Assembly: GCA_025766275.1 (NCBI GenBank)
Contig: JAFKAC010000170.1
Coordinates: forward strand, 1 to 64,000
Source: Lactarius indigo
Lineage: Eukaryota > Basidiomycota > Agaricomycetes > Russulales > Russulaceae
Direction of reading: 5' to 3'
Length of the DNA: 64,000 bases
Shown here: positions 1 to 13,700 of the stretch, in pieces
Position numbering within the stretch: the stretch's first letter is position 1
Layout: each line of letters starts with the position of its first letter
Position numbers and translations under genes: made by a program
Notes under the pieces: generated by a model
Database searches by the model: none
What the model was told of the DNA's origin: nothing
The model's input: the letters and a program-made list of their open reading frames with translations, nothing else

Positions 1-758
1 AAACTCTCGCCGATTTCGAGGTCTTCGTCGTCGAACTCGATATGAGTGTCATTTGGAACAGAAGATGACTGGATTTTGTGCCCGTTGATAGCCGGAGGGT
101 CCTCCGGAGGCGGTAGAAGAGTAAACAACGTTTGTGACTTTTGGGCGTATCCTTGCAACACTGGCTCAGTCATGATGAGCTTGTATATCGAAGGACTCCC
201 ATCAGGGCCATCTTGAGAATCATGGGAGACCGAATTCTGCCGCAAAATCCTCTGGCCATGACACAGCCAGTCCTCGAAGGCTGAGACATCCGACTTTGCG
301 CGGCTATATGCGGAGCCAGAGAGTGCTTGCACGAACACCTCTTGCAATGGGATGACCTGAACCACGGAGAGTGTGTGCGTCTTTCCGGATCGGCGGGAAG
401 TAGAGCCAGGACCAAGGATGTGAGGGTATTGCTTCGCTAAATCTGAAGGGATACCAAGCGTGGTCGTCTGGGAATGCAAGGTGAACGACGTCCTTGAAGT
501 CCATGCACTGCTCACCTGGACATCTTTACCCGGGACAGCCCAGCACGTCACAGACAGAGAAATAGACGGATCACTCCTTCCGTTATCGGTACGTGTTTGT
601 AGCAAACCCACAGAAATTGCAATTGGTCCACTGCTTGCGGAGGCTGGGGCGACCGCGTTCCAGAGATCGCCCCCGACTTGAAGCACGTCATCGCTCTTCC
701 CGCCCTCGTGAAGGTGTTCGATAGCAACAGAAACACAGCTCTTAGTCTTGACTGCCAT
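1..758 (-). CDS. Possible peroxisomal AAA ATPase Pex6, N-terminal part (partial)
   Basis: An uninterrupted minus-strand frame runs from an ATG at 758 to the window edge, about 252 codons with no stop or obvious intron. It opens MAVKTKSCVSVAIEHL and includes VQVIPLQEVFVQALSGSAY, a segment with EDWLCHGQRILRQ, and KLIMTEPVLQGYAQ. The visible part has no Walker motifs; the AAA domains of a Pex6 would lie outside the window. The motif order (a 'PL.EV...AL...A', then 'W.C....LR', then 'EPVLQGYA') resembles the N-terminal region of basidiomycete Pex6 as I remember it, which would work with Pex1 in recycling the Pex5 receptor. This is a weak, memory-based match, so another large N-domain protein is possible. 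The 213-bp gap to GAR1 is a shared divergent promoter. Confidence 0.35.
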   Translation of the reverse strand, partial: MAVKTKSCVSVAIEHLHEGGKSDDVLQVGGDLWNAVAPASASSGPIAISVGLLQTRTDNGRSDPSISLSVTCWAVPGKDVQVSSAWTSRTSFTLHSQTTTLGIPSDLAKQYPHILGPGSTSRRSGKTHTLSVVQVIPLQEVFVQALSGSAYSRAKSDVSAFEDWLCHGQRILRQNSVSHDSQDGPDGSPSIYKLIMTEPVLQGYAQKSQTLFTLLPPPEDPPAINGHKIQSSSVPNDTHIEFDDEDLEIGES

Positions 759-971
759 TAGTAAAGCCCGAAGTGGAATGGTGAATTCAGAAACGCGGGG
801 CGGACATTTGCCATCATTCGTGAGTGTGATCCCTCCTCCCTAAAGTCCGTCCGGCGGGACCGTGACCGCGTCCGCTCGTCGTCCAAAAAGGAAATCTGGG
901 CCTCTTGCAACCGACTCTCGCTGCAGTAAAACCCTTTTAGCCAAATCGCCAGGCTCGCTTGCAATCTCTAA
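759..971. promoter_or_regulatory. Divergent promoter between the Pex6-like gene and GAR1
   Basis: The 213 bp separate two ATGs pointing away from each other. No ORF here is supported, so it must hold both promoters and 5' leaders. No specific motif was recognised. Confidence 0.5.
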
Positions 972-1821
972 ATGTATAGGGGAGGTCGAGGTGGCTTTGG
1001 TCGAGGCGGAGGTGCACCTTTATGTCTTTCGACTATTCTTTATCTGATCGCACGACCATTTCTTGTCACAGGAAGGGGATCAGGACGCGGTGGAGGACCA
1101 CCGCGGGACATGGGTCCCCCTGATTCTGTCCTCGGTGCGTATTCAAGACCCCTTGTTTCCTTGAAAGTAACCGGAGGAACGCTCGCTTAGAGATGGGCTC
1201 GTTCGTCCACGCGGTAGAGGACGAGATGCTCTGTTCCTCACTCATGCCGGACAAAGTACCGTATTTCAATGCACCCATCTATCTTCAAAACAAATCCGTC
1301 ATCGGAAAGGTTGACGAAATTCTTGGCCCAATTAACGAAGTGTATTTCTCAGTGAAAATGGGAGAGGGTATGGTAGCAGGCAGCTTCAAAAAAGGCGACA
1401 AGGTATACATTGCGGGGGACAAATTACTTCCCATTGAACGATTTCTACCTAAACCAAAAGTGGCCGGAGGTACATTGTTTCCTTACGTCCCGATAATAGT
1501 ACGCTAATATCTGAGCAGGAGTCACGAGTACGTATAGATCCGCATCCAATTACTTACACACCAGTGAGTAACGTCTTCCCTTCACAGGAAAGAGGCCGCG
1601 GCAGGGGCGGTGCGGGAGGGAGGGGTCGTGGGGCGCCAGGAGGGCGTGGAGCTCCTCGAGGCAGGGGTGGAGGCCGCGGAGGTTTCGGAGGTGACCGTGG
1701 ACGAGGGGGCTTTGGAGGTGATCGAGGACGAGGAGGCTTTAGAGGCTTCGGCGGTGGTCGTGGCGGTGGTCGTGGTGGCGGAGGATTCAGAGGAGGTCGT
1801 GGTGGTTTCCGAGGCGCATGA
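972..1821 (+). CDS. GAR1: H/ACA snoRNP subunit Gar1
   Basis: Gar1 is a core protein of the nucleolar H/ACA ribonucleoprotein that makes pseudouridine in rRNA and snRNA. Four exons join: MYRGGRGGFGRGGGA, then GRGSGRGGGPPRDMGPPDSV, then the conserved core exon (about 1193-1475), then an RGG-rich tail from about 1588. The core includes EDEMLCSSLMPDKVPYFNAP, LQNKSVIGKVDEILGP and FKKGDKVYIAGDKLLP, the typical Gar1 beta-barrel signatures. Gly/Arg-rich (RGG) domains flank it at both ends, as in yeast and human Gar1. Introns start GTGCAC, GTGCGT and GTACAT and end in AG. The product is about 210 residues, usual for the family. It converges on MIS14, 104 bp away. The proline-rich antisense ORF here is the shadow of the RGG repeats. 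Confidence 0.93.
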
Positions 1822-1925
1822 TAGAAAAGTATTTGTGTACGTGAGGCGGCAACCATTTGTTCTTCCCAATGGCTGTCGTACGGCGCCATAGCTATGCGGA
1901 AGACACATGTGTGACTTCATCAAAG

Positions 1926-2746
1926 CTACGGCTTGATGGCGTTGACTTCCTCTTCGGCTTCTTTGAGTCTTCCTATTCGACCGCGTTGGGTCTTCACAGT
2001 CTACAATGTCGCGTCAGTGTTCGAACCCGCCATGAAATAAAACCGGGCGCACCTGGGATAAACCCTCAGAGAGCCCAGCCACATTGGAGAACGTGTCCCC
2101 CGTCTCAGCAAGCATAGTTTCTGTCCAATGTCAGCAACTAGCCAAGCGAGTCGAACGACGAGCTTACCATCGGGCAGGCTAGGGTCGGGGTGATCTTCTT
2201 CCTCTTCAGCTGGTTCATCGAGTTCTCCCATGACAGCTTCCTGAGCTCTGAAAAGGTTCTCGAGAAGGTTGGCAACTTCCTGCGGTCGTTTCCGTCGTTT
2301 TGTAGCCAACTCGAGGTCCCATTGCAAGCGTTCGTTGTAGAGAGACCACGTCTCTCGGTCCAGTGCTTCGTCAAATGGCTCAACTTCTCTGTCTGAATAT
2401 AAATCAGTGTGAGCGTGCAGAACGCGTTGGCGACGACATACCATCGTCACCGTCCTTCACCTCCTCGAAGTTCTTTCCGTTGATGCGCACATTGGGTTCC
2501 GCCTTTTCGAAGGTCGTGTCGATGAACTGGAAGGCGACCGTCAGTTATGGAACCCCGATTTAGGATGACCTCATGTGCCTGCTGAAGATGGGGCAAGAAA
2601 GAAGCCCTTTCTGATTCCAGTCCGTTCTGGCGGATTCGTTGGTCGAACAGCTCAAGGACGGCATTGCTGAAATTAGACTTCATTCTGTGCCAGTCTCTGA
2701 GAGAGTCGATAGATATGCGCGGTATTTCCTCACGAGATTCGTCCAT
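1926..2746 (-). CDS. MIS14: Kinetochore protein Mis14/Nsl1 (MIND complex)
   Basis: Mis14 (Nsl1) is one of the four subunits of the Mis12/MIND complex that links inner centromere to the Ndc80 complex. The N-terminal exon (ATG at 2746) reads MDESREEIPRISIDSLRDWH. After an intron starting GTCATC, the next exon gives FIDTTFEKAEPNVRINGKNF, matching the family's 'F.....F..A.PN..ING' block. A third gives FDEALDRETWSLYNERLQWD and a segment KRRKRPQEVANLLENLF, the conserved 'E.FDE.L......LY..L' helix. A short exon with ETMLAETGDTFSNVAGLSEG follows, and the last exon (TVKTQRGRIGRLKEAEEEVN) is coiled-coil-like and stops at 1926-1928. The introns keep phase when joined. Total is about 215 residues, normal for the family. 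Assignment is by motif order, not by search. Confidence 0.83.
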
Positions 2747-2938
2747 AATAGCAGTGAGGTACTAGTAGAGTAGAGTGTACACTAGAAACTTGGAAACGCG
2801 GTGAACGCCTTTCGCGTCGTGGATGACAAACTTGGCAATCGCACCTCTTTCAGTAGTGCTTGTCTTACACACCGAAAATGAAAATTACAATGGTACTGTA
2901 TGTCTATGGAGCCAAAACTAAATCGCAAGCACATGCTG

Positions 2939-3968
2939 CTAGCTTGCTGCAACTTTCTTCTTCACAAGCTTGATCCCAAGCGACTTCGAATTGTCTGCTT
3001 TCTTTTTCTTTGCTGGCTGTAACGGCCCAGACACGATGGTATTTACCATTGCTCGTGTGCTCTCGGGTAAGAGACTTTTGAGGTCCGGCTCGACGTCATC
3101 CGCCTTCCGTTTGACGGTCACCAACGCCGGGGCGGGTGTCTCATCATTCCCCTCTCCTGGCTTGTACGATGGTCCTGCTGCGGCCGGCATGGCAACTTTC
3201 GAAAAGACCTCCCGCACTAGCCTCTCATCTTCCTCCTCTTCCCTCCGCCGTTGCTCGTCCTCAGGGCTCAGGACCTCCTCAAGACCCAGACGTGCGACGA
3301 GGTCATCTGACTGCCCCATACGCTCGTTTCTCGCGTTTCGCGCGCGGATGTCGTGCAATGCGTCGAGGACGTCCATCTCGCGCTTCGAGTCGACCGTGCG
3401 GTTCTCGAGAGCCTTCATTGGGTTGTTTTCTTCTTCTTCGAGTTTTGCCAGTCGGTCCTCTTCTTCGACAGCCTTCTCTTCTCGCCATGGTTCAAAGTTG
3501 CGTGAAGCGCCATGCTCCGCGGCGTAATCTGTGTTCTTTGGATCTGTCTTGAACGTGATCTCCGCTGAACATAATGTACTACGTCGAGCAGTGAGTAAGT
3601 CTTTTCAGAACGGAGGTGGTGTGACGTACCATTTAATGTAGAAACGGAAGATCTTGATCCCATAATAATCCTCTCCTTCGACCGTTTCTTTCCTTGCGTT
3701 AAACTTCTTGCCTTTGTAGATGTACTCCCCGCATGTGTTGCATCGCCTATTTTTATAAATCAGCATATTCGAATCCAGTGATAGTGAACGTCACATACAT
3801 TGAGAATGGTGCCATGAGACGAACGACCTGCTGTGAGTTCTTCGGTCCTTTACGCCTAGGAATCAAAGCCGGGTCGAAGTCCGGGGGGAAGTACTTGTTT
3901 AATACTGAATATTGTCAGTAAATATTGGGTTGAGAGAGCGGGCTATACTCACCTTTTCGTTCAGACAT
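2939..3968 (-). CDS. YJU2: Pre-mRNA splicing factor Yju2/CWC16
   Basis: Yju2 (human CCDC94) joins the spliceosome around the first catalytic step. The model starts at the ATG at 3968 (MSERK) and uses three introns. Exon 2 gives [20 protein letters not shown] and then [12 protein letters not shown], the family's diagnostic N-terminus. Exon 3 carries [20 protein letters not shown] and the next [15 protein letters not shown], so two CxxC pairs form the zinc-binding site. Next is [16 protein letters not shown], another family signature. The C-terminal half is charged and coiled-coil-like, ending in a lysine-rich tail ([20 protein letters not shown]) likely to act as a nuclear localisation signal. 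About 300 residues, as expected. The gene lies between MIS14 and the V-ATPase gene in the same orientation, each with its own promoter gap (about 190 and 207 bp). Confidence 0.92.
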
Positions 3969-4175
3969 GGTATTATGGAGAGTGAATTAGAGAGTAAAGA
4001 ACAAGTAGTGCTCCAAGTCACCAACGGGCCGAAGAGTCCGCATGTTATCACTTGGCTGACTCATCGTTCCCCATAATTATACATCACGTGACTGCTATGA
4101 CGACAAAATCTTCGTAGTGATAGTACGCTCGCTCGGTCCACGGAGGCTAGGTATTGATATTCAGTAAGACCCCAC

Positions 4176-6442
4176 TCACTCAGCGATCGTCCTGAACTTC
4201 TCGATGATCTCTCCGTGAAGGCTGTCTAGCTTCCTCTTAACCGACTCCTGGCCCTGTGACGGTGACTGGTACAGGGCAGATAAGAATCAGAACGAGGAAG
4301 GATGAAGTGACCAACCTCAAACTTCATCTGCGAAAGCTTAAACATGATATCACTTGCAGAGTCTTTGATCCTCGAAAAAGTGACGCCGCTCGTCTGTACT
4401 GCCTTGATGGCCAAGTCGTGGAAGTCCACAAAGTTACGTAGCATAGCGCTTGTCTTGTAGAAAGGACAGTATCTGTCGTACTCGCTCATACCGTTTTGCT
4501 GAAGGAAGTCGTCCTTGAGCATGCGAGCGACATCGAGTGTAATCTTGTCGTTCTCTCCGAGGGCGCTCTTACCAACAAGCTGGACGATTTCGGCGAGGTC
4601 CTCCTCTTTCTGAAGGATCTCCTTTGTACGCGTGCGTAGCTCGACGAAACCCGGTTCTGTAGAATCGTAATAGGGCTCGAGAACTTTGGTATATTTGGAG
4701 TACGAAAGATTCCAATTGACGGAGGGGAAATGCTTTCTCTGTGCGAGCTTCTTATCGAGACCCCAGAAGACTTGCACGATGCCGAGAGTGGCAGATGTAA
4801 CAGGGTCCGAGAAATCTCCACCAGGAGGTGACACACTGGTCAAGAGCCTGTAAGTTGGAATACCCTCGCGAAATGGACGCTACGCACGCCCCAACTATAG
4901 AAACAGTCCCCTGCCGGACGGGGTTACCGAGTGCTGTAACCTTGCCGGCGCGTTCGTAAAAGCTTGCAAGCTTGGTACCAAGATAGGCGGGGTAACCAGA
5001 GTCTGCGGGCATCTCTGCCAGCCGACCCGAGATTTCACGGAGAGCCTCAGCCCACCGAGAGGTCGAGTCTGCCATCATGGAGACATTGCTGCCCTGGTCA
5101 CGGAAATATTCCGCAAGTGTGATACCAGTGTAAATAGAAGCTTCACGAGCGGCGACTGGCATGTTCGACGTGTTCGCCACCAGCGTAGTGCGTTTCATGA
5201 TTGGTTCTTGCCGATCCCCAACGTCCATGGTCAGCTCTGGGAACTATTACCACAGTCAACAAGGAACCAGGGCAATGGTGAGACCAACGCGCCTCCATCA
5301 ACACTTCCGCCATCTCGTTCCCGCGCTCGCCACAGCCAACGTAGATGATAATATCGCTGTTTGAGTACTTTGACAAGGCCTGGGAGATCACAGTTTTTCC
5401 ACACCCAAAGGCCCCGGGGATAGCTGTCGTTCCTCCTTGCACACACGGGAATAGGGCATCTAGGATGCGTTGGCCTGTTAGAAGCGGGAAATCTGCTGTG
5501 TGTTTCTCTGATACAGGCCGAGGGGCACGGACGGGCCACAGTTGCATGAGTGTATGCTTCGTTGTTTTGCCCTCGAACTCGGTCTCGAGTACAACATCCT
5601 GATGGATTCCATTCACTTAGCTTCCCGTGAAGAAATGAAAGATTCCGTACGTCGACTGCATAACTGCCCTTGTCTGCTATACGCGTGACAGTGCCCATCG
5701 CTCTGGGACTGACCATGGCCTTGTGTGCATTGACAAGCGAATTCTCGTATACATGGCCGAAGATGTCGCCTCCAGAGACATGATCTCCGAGCTAGGGGCA
5801 GGGTCGTTAGTTCAGAGGCCGTGAAACCAACAAGATGCGAAAGGAGAACCTTGATATTTGTTGGAGTAAAATCCCATTGGAGATTACGGTCCAGAGCTTC
5901 TGTATTTATTCCTCTCGGGATGTAGATAGACTTTGAGAGTTCTTGGATAGACTATGGAGTATTAGCCTCATCCGTTGAAAGCACCGAAACAAAACCCACA
6001 CGGAGTGGTCGTTGAATACCATCAACGATGTTTCCCATCAATCCTTGGATAATATCAGTATAGAGACAGAAAGAGGAGTCAAATCCCACACCTGGACCAA
6101 GTTCTACACTCAAGGGCTTTCCTGTCCGTAGTACAGGATCCCCGACTGTGACGCCTGATGTCTCTTCGTACACTTGAATCGTTGCTTTATCCGCGTCAAT
6201 TCGAATAACCTCTAAAGTGGACATTATTCAAGAAAAGGAATGTGCAATATAATATATTTGTACGAACCTCCAACTAGCTCATCATGGCCTACGCGCACGA
6301 GCTCATACATCGCACAACCGGTCATGTTCTCTGCGACGACGACAGGACCCGATACACCAAATACTTGACCGAAACGAGACTCGCGTTCCTCATCCTCGAT
6401 TTTTGGAAGGTTTTTCTTCGCGTTTGGGAGGGCACCGGCCAT
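4176..6442 (-). CDS. VMA1: V-type H+-ATPase catalytic subunit A
   Basis: This is the nucleotide-hydrolysing A subunit of the vacuolar proton pump's V1 sector. Exons joined from the ATG at 6442 give [46 protein letters not shown] and the IQRPL segment. The P-loop GAFGCGKT follows, then [17 protein letters not shown], then [20 protein letters not shown] and [20 protein letters not shown]. The end is [19 protein letters not shown] plus RTIAE, with the stop at 4176-4178. Total is about 615 residues, the normal length. Several introns of 45-75 bp break it, including one near the 3' end (about 4265-4312). The P-loop region is continuous: the intein found in some yeast VMA1 genes is absent. The start is 168 bp from that of RPT1 on the other strand. 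Confidence 0.96.
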
Positions 6443-6609
6443 GGTTGCTTCGAAATTATATCAGCACAGCACAGAGGCCGCTTATCGCTCCAGGGATGCA
6501 ACCTTTACAGTCCAAATCGGGATGGTCACGTGCACAGATTGAGGTGACGCGTCCCCGCAACGAGCCTTTGCACAGACATCGACACAGACACAACCGCTAG
6601 TCACCTACA
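6443..6609. promoter_or_regulatory. Divergent promoter VMA1/RPT1
   Basis: Only 167 bp lie between the ATGs of the V-ATPase A-subunit gene (-) and RPT1 (+), so both promoters must be here or in the first introns. A GGTCACGTGCACAG stretch near 6523 holds a CACGTG E-box-like palindrome, which could be a shared regulatory site; this is inference only. Confidence 0.5.
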
Positions 6610-8492
<1,883 letters not shown>

Positions 8493-8711
8493 ATTCTATA
8501 GTTTCTTTTTAATATATCGGATCATACGCGTGTGGTGTTGTATGCTGGGGACGCTCGTGTAAGGTCGTCTGACCATGTCTGGCTCCCTTTAGTTGAGATC
8601 CGCCGCGTATGCGGAACATGTTTGAGCCTATTCGTCGCATGGCACTCCCGCGCTCGCGTTAAAAATGTCAATGTCTTAGCTGAATTTTCTACAAGCCACT
8701 CTAATTACACT

Positions 8712-10269
8712 ATGTTCCAACGTGCTCGAAGCCCGCAACTACACCGTCTACCTGTGATCCGCCCAGGCTGTCGGTATTCTTCACGATACAGTCGGACACC
8801 AGAACCCGCACCACCCGAAATCGCCCATCTCATAGCAACTTATGCACAACACCAACCCCGACCGCTCACTCTCGGGACTCTTCTAGCCACTGGCCGCCCT
8901 CTGACCGCCGAGTCCGTACAAACTTCTGTGACGTATGCACAGGCCGAGATACCCCGCCGCTTAGCAACACGTATACGATCCCTTGAGGGTCTGCCATTTA
9001 TCGTCGGCACAAACCCATACATTGCGCGTATCCTCAATGGGTTCAGACAGAGTTTCTTGTGGAGCGCGTCGTACCCACAGGTGAAGAATTTGGAGGAAAA
9101 TGCGGCATTTGCTACGCAGCTCGAGAAGCTTGTGCGGGACCACGCGAACGATATCCCAACCATGGCGAAGGGGTGAGTTGAGTCGTCAAATTATTACATT
9201 TCCTTGATACTGGAACTGTCGCAGGTTCCAAGAATGCGCAAAATACATGTCTTCGGAGCAAATCAGCAGCTTCCTGAACGCCGCTATCCGCAACCGCATC
9301 GCCGTGAGGCTCATTGCTGAACAGCACATCGTGTTGTCCCGCACACTGCAGGACCCAGAGCAGGCGAACACGAATATAGGGGTCGTCAACATGTCACTAT
9401 CGCCCATCGAGATGATCCGCATGTGCGCCTCGTTTGTTAGCGAACTATGCGAGGCGACGCTCGGCGCAGCACCGCCTGTCGTCATCGATGGTGTGACCGA
9501 TGCCACTTTCGCGTGAGTCCCACACCGAGCCTTCCAAACACACCCCAGCTTGACACGCCAAACAGCTACGTCCCCGTGCACATGGAGTACATCCTCACCG
9601 AGATCCTGAAAAACGCCTTCCGCGCTACCGTCGAGCAGCACCACAAGCAGCACGGCAGCGGCGGCACCTACGGCGCGCACTCCCTCCCACCAGTGCTCGT
9701 CACCATCGTGCCCCCACCGCGCCTCCCAGGCGTCGACAAGCCCGCCACGCTCTCCCTGCGCATCCGCGACCAGGGTGGCGGCGTCGCGCCCGCCCACATG
9801 GCGCGAATATTCTCTTACGCATTCACCACGGCCGGTCGGAACGCCCACGAAGACGAAGAGGGCGACGACGGGGGAAACGGAGGTGGACCTTATGCGGCGC
9901 AGCATATCGGCGGTGCGGCGGCGGTCGGGTCGGACGCTGCTGCTGGAGGGGTGGGGCTCTTTGGCGAGATAACGGGCAAGGGCGTCGAGGCGGGCCTCGG
10001 CACGATCGCTGGACTCGGGTTCGGGCTGCCCATGAGTCGGTTGTACGCTCAGTGAGTCGAACATCGTCATTTGCATGTGGCTTCAATTCAACTGAAATGC
10101 GCTCAGATACTTTGGCGGTTCGCTCGACTTATTCTCTCTGGATGGTTGGGGTACGCACGATTTGCCAAACTCATTGTAGCGGCTTCGTAACTGATTACCT
10201 TTATTCCCAGGGAGTGATGTACTATTAAAATTGAGATGTCTGGATGATGCCGATGACGTCGAAATTTAA
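8712..10269 (+). CDS. Mitochondrial pyruvate dehydrogenase / branched-chain ketoacid dehydrogenase kinase
   Basis: A GHKL-type kinase of the mitochondrial matrix that phosphorylates and inactivates the E1 alpha subunit of a 2-oxoacid dehydrogenase. The start at 8712 gives MFQRARSPQLHRLPVIRPG, an arginine-rich presequence; the frame is open further upstream, but that start would spoil the presequence. The N-terminal helical domain has LEGLPFIVGTNPYIARILNG. Later come LIAEQHIVLSRTLQD, the N-box LTEILKNAFRATVEQH, the G1 box RDQGGGVAP (D-x-G-x-G), and the G2 box GFGLPMSRLY. The final exon joins to WGSDVLLKLRCLDDADDVEI and the stop. A glycine/alanine-rich insert between the G1 and G2 boxes (about 9840-10000) is longer than usual in the ATP-lid. 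Whether the substrate is PDH or BCKDH cannot be told from this sequence. Confidence 0.9.
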
Positions 10270-10730
10270 CTTCAACTAGCTGTATACATACACATCTCTA
10301 TCGTATTCGCCCTCAGACGGCCACGCATTGGGTCGTTCATTGAGCAGCACTCTCGTATCACTCGTTGGGATGGTCACACAATGAATGCGATTGTGATCAC
10401 TCCCATCGCTCCATAATATCCGGATAATGACGTGGATATTGTATTGCGTGTTCGTGAGACGGATTGTACGGTGGCGTGCAAGGTGCCCGGAAAAAAAGAA
10501 AAACAACAAAACAGCCGGAATAGCGGGTAAAATACAGCGGGCCAGGGTATTAGGAACGGTAAGGGCCTGCTTGACGTTTTGCAAAGTAATGACTATCTAC
10601 CGTGCGGGCGCGAAATCGTTTGTGCGAAGTAATATATAGAAGAACTGTATGTGAACGTCAAGTTCACTTGGTGCTGGAGGTTGACTACAGCGGTGCGATC
10701 AGCCTGCGATCCCCGGTGGTGGATTATTAT
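10270..10730. other. Intergenic, 3' ends of two convergent genes
   Basis: 461 bp between the stops of the PDK-type kinase gene and the DYRK gene. No ORF with domain or splice support was seen; it should hold both 3' UTRs. Confidence 0.5.
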
Positions 10731-13700
10731 TTAACGTACAGCAAATCCGCTGATGGTTCTGCTGGAGTGATATGAGGAGATAGTCTGAGATTGTGATGTA
10801 CGATAAGAACGTGCAGATCCAAGTGAGTGCATAGAGGTGGATGCACCGCCGGGGGTGGACGGTTGAGCATTGGTAGTTCGTGAAATGCGAGCAGTGAGGG
10901 GGGTAGGGGCGCTGATTTGAGACTTCTTGGGAGTGTCTGTCGGCTTAGACCTACTTGTTAGGCTGGACGCTGTTGACAGGAGGGCCTTGGCCGTTGTAGA
11001 CGAGGGTGTTGAACCTTTTGAGCGTTTTCCAGCAGTAATAAAGGGGTGTCGCATCGCATTCTGGGGCTTGATGCGGCGCTCGGGGTCCCACATAAGACAT
11101 TTAGAGACAAAATCGATGAACAGCTCATCCTCGCAGCGGAGGACTTGGGCAAGAGTCTTTGTGCCTGGCCTTCTTCCTGCGCCCCTTCGAGTTCACCACT
11201 GGTCGAGGGGCGCCAGTGGAGTCTAGAAGAGAATAAACGATCGAAATAATGGAAAAGACGTAGGACATACCAAAGAAGAGCCGCTTGCGAGAGCTCCGAT
11301 TGACAAAGTCCTTGTCAGGGAGACCAAGTACCTCCATTATGCAGGATAATTGCTCCTGCTCGTTTTCTCCGGGAAATATAGGGAACCCAGTCTTGAGCTC
11401 CGCTAGGATACAGCCCAAGCTCCACATATCGATGGCCATGTGATAGTTCATACCCAGGATGACTTCGGGAGAACGATAGAACCGGCTTTGAATGTACGTG
11501 TAAACTATGGGTGTCATCGTAAATCAGGTCCAATTAAGGTATCCAATATTTTATGGCCTTACTTTTTTCATGCTCGAAACAGCTACTGCCAAAATCGATA
11601 ACCTTGATGGCACTTTTGGCGGGATGACGAAGTAGCACATTCTGCTCAAGCATCAGCGACCATCGAAGAAGCAGTTTCAAAGATAACTACCTCAGGCTTA
11701 AGGTCACAGTGTACAATGCGGTGATGCCGCATCAAAGTGAGTGACAAGAGCATTTGGCTCGTAAAACGACGGATGAGTGCAGTGGTGAACCCAACAAAGC
11801 CATTCGCTTTAATGAGTTCGTATAGATTGATGCTCAGTAGTTCCATGGCAATACAGAGGTGATTGCGGAAGTAGAAGTGCTCCGTCATCTTGATCACGTG
11901 ATGCTTCTCTTCCGGGTCCTGCAAAGCAGGTCAGTTATGGCGGGTTACCACTGAAACAGCGATGCATACCCATTGGCGCAAGTTATCAAGAATTTTAATC
12001 TCGACAAGGGCTTGGTGGTGAAACCGCTTCTTGTTCCGAATAATCTTAATCGCGACAGACGCACCCGTGGCATGATCTCGGCAGCTCAGCACTTGACCGA
12101 AAGACCCCTTCCCAAGGCTATCCATGACTTCGTAACGGTAAGCGAGATGGTCATGATCGACCACAAGATAGTCACCGCGGTCGTCGTCGTAGCCAAAGTT
12201 GTTCGTCGGCCTATCTGGGTGCGCAAGTTTCTTCTCGCTACCGGTCCCGATGTAGTACACCGAAGGGTAGTCAAGAATTTCCTGACACTCGAATTCGGAC
12301 AGGTGCTGACGCTGGCTACTCTTAAGGACGGCTGGAGGAAAAATGAACGGTATGACAATATAAACACAGATGGGCACTTACCTGATGGGCTTTGGGGTGG
12401 TACTGGCGGAAGAGGCTCAGGGAAACGGAGTAGCGCATCCAACTCTTCTTGGGTCGCACCGTGCGCCAGTTTCTTCTGTTGCTGCCGCTTGATATATTGA
12501 AGCATCTCCTCGTCACCGAGAAGCTCTTCCTCATCAACGGAACTCGGGGCGGGGGACGGCGTTGATAATGATAGACGACTGGAGGACGGCGTAGGCGACC
12601 TGATGGGCGTTGGACGAATTGGAGGAGCGCGAATGAGTCAAGGAGACCTTTGGGCTTAGTAGCTTGAGACCCTTTGACGGCGAGAGGGCAGAGAAACGAT
12701 GTGATGCCGTCTGGGTTGAGGGTGCATCGCTCGGGGCAACAGAGCTGAGCGAAGCCACTGAGCCAGTGGAGGACTTGCGGAGGCCACCAAAGGACATGGA
12801 ATCACGGTTGCCTTTACGTGGGATGTTGGACGTCGAGGTCGAATTAGACACCTGGCGAGGAACCCGAGATGCGGTGCTTGATGAAGGTGATGCACGGATG
12901 GACTGCCGCTGCGTAACTGTAGTGAGTGTGGCTTTCGGTACGTCACTGATGTCCAACACTCCAAACTCGTCCGTAATGGGCGCTGGGTTGTTTATAGACC
13001 CCGAGGACCCATTCCCCGGTGTATTGCCGGGTGTGGGAGATGGGTCGTTTCCAGCCACAGAAGTAACAATAAGGCTGGTCCGCCGGCTGGCGGTTGTCGA
13101 AGATGTGGATGGCTTCAGAGCAGGAGACGACACAGTGGACGTGCGACTGTGGATGCGAGGAATCTTTGTTGGCGTTTCTTTCGGATTCATACTGATTCCA
13201 TTCGGGCCGGACGGAGGGGGAAGGTCTCGTTCCTTCATTTCCCGGCTGATCTGCGAATTACTTCCAGCCGTCCCTACTGATGGTGACCCAGCAATTGTTG
13301 GGAGCTGCGTCCGGCTGCGCAGTGACGTGTCGGACTGCCGTTGTAGAGAACTGATCGTCTGCGCAGTAGCACGCGACGACACAACGTTGTTACGAGTAGT
13401 AGTCGCGGTACCGTTTGAAGGGGTGTAGCCTTCAGATTCGCAACACGTTGAGCAGTTGCCTGGGGCAACGCGGACATCTGCATGGGAGGCATACTCACTG
13501 GCTGCTGCTTCTTTGACTCGGCAGAGGACAGTGTCTACAAAGAAAGGAATCAGAGCAACGTTCACGTGAAATTGCAGGCTGGTAGACCTTGCCGCGCTTC
13601 CGACCCATCAGCATAGAGATTCGACTCTCACTGCGATCTTTGTCGTCCTTTTTGACCTTCTCTTTTTCAGACTTTCCGCCGTCGGTGTCTCGCGCACGCC

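Noticed and set aside
1554..1889. Proline-rich 111-codon minus ORF
   Set aside because: It is the antisense of the RGG-repeat tail of GAR1; open only because of the repeat composition.
4752..5616. Possible intein in the V-ATPase A subunit, as in some yeasts
   Set aside because: The coding sequence around GAFGCGKT is continuous through the usual insertion site apart from a short intron.
12664..13428. 254-codon + ORF
   Set aside because: Lies antisense to the Ser/Thr/Pro-rich exon of the DYRK kinase gene and has no motif.
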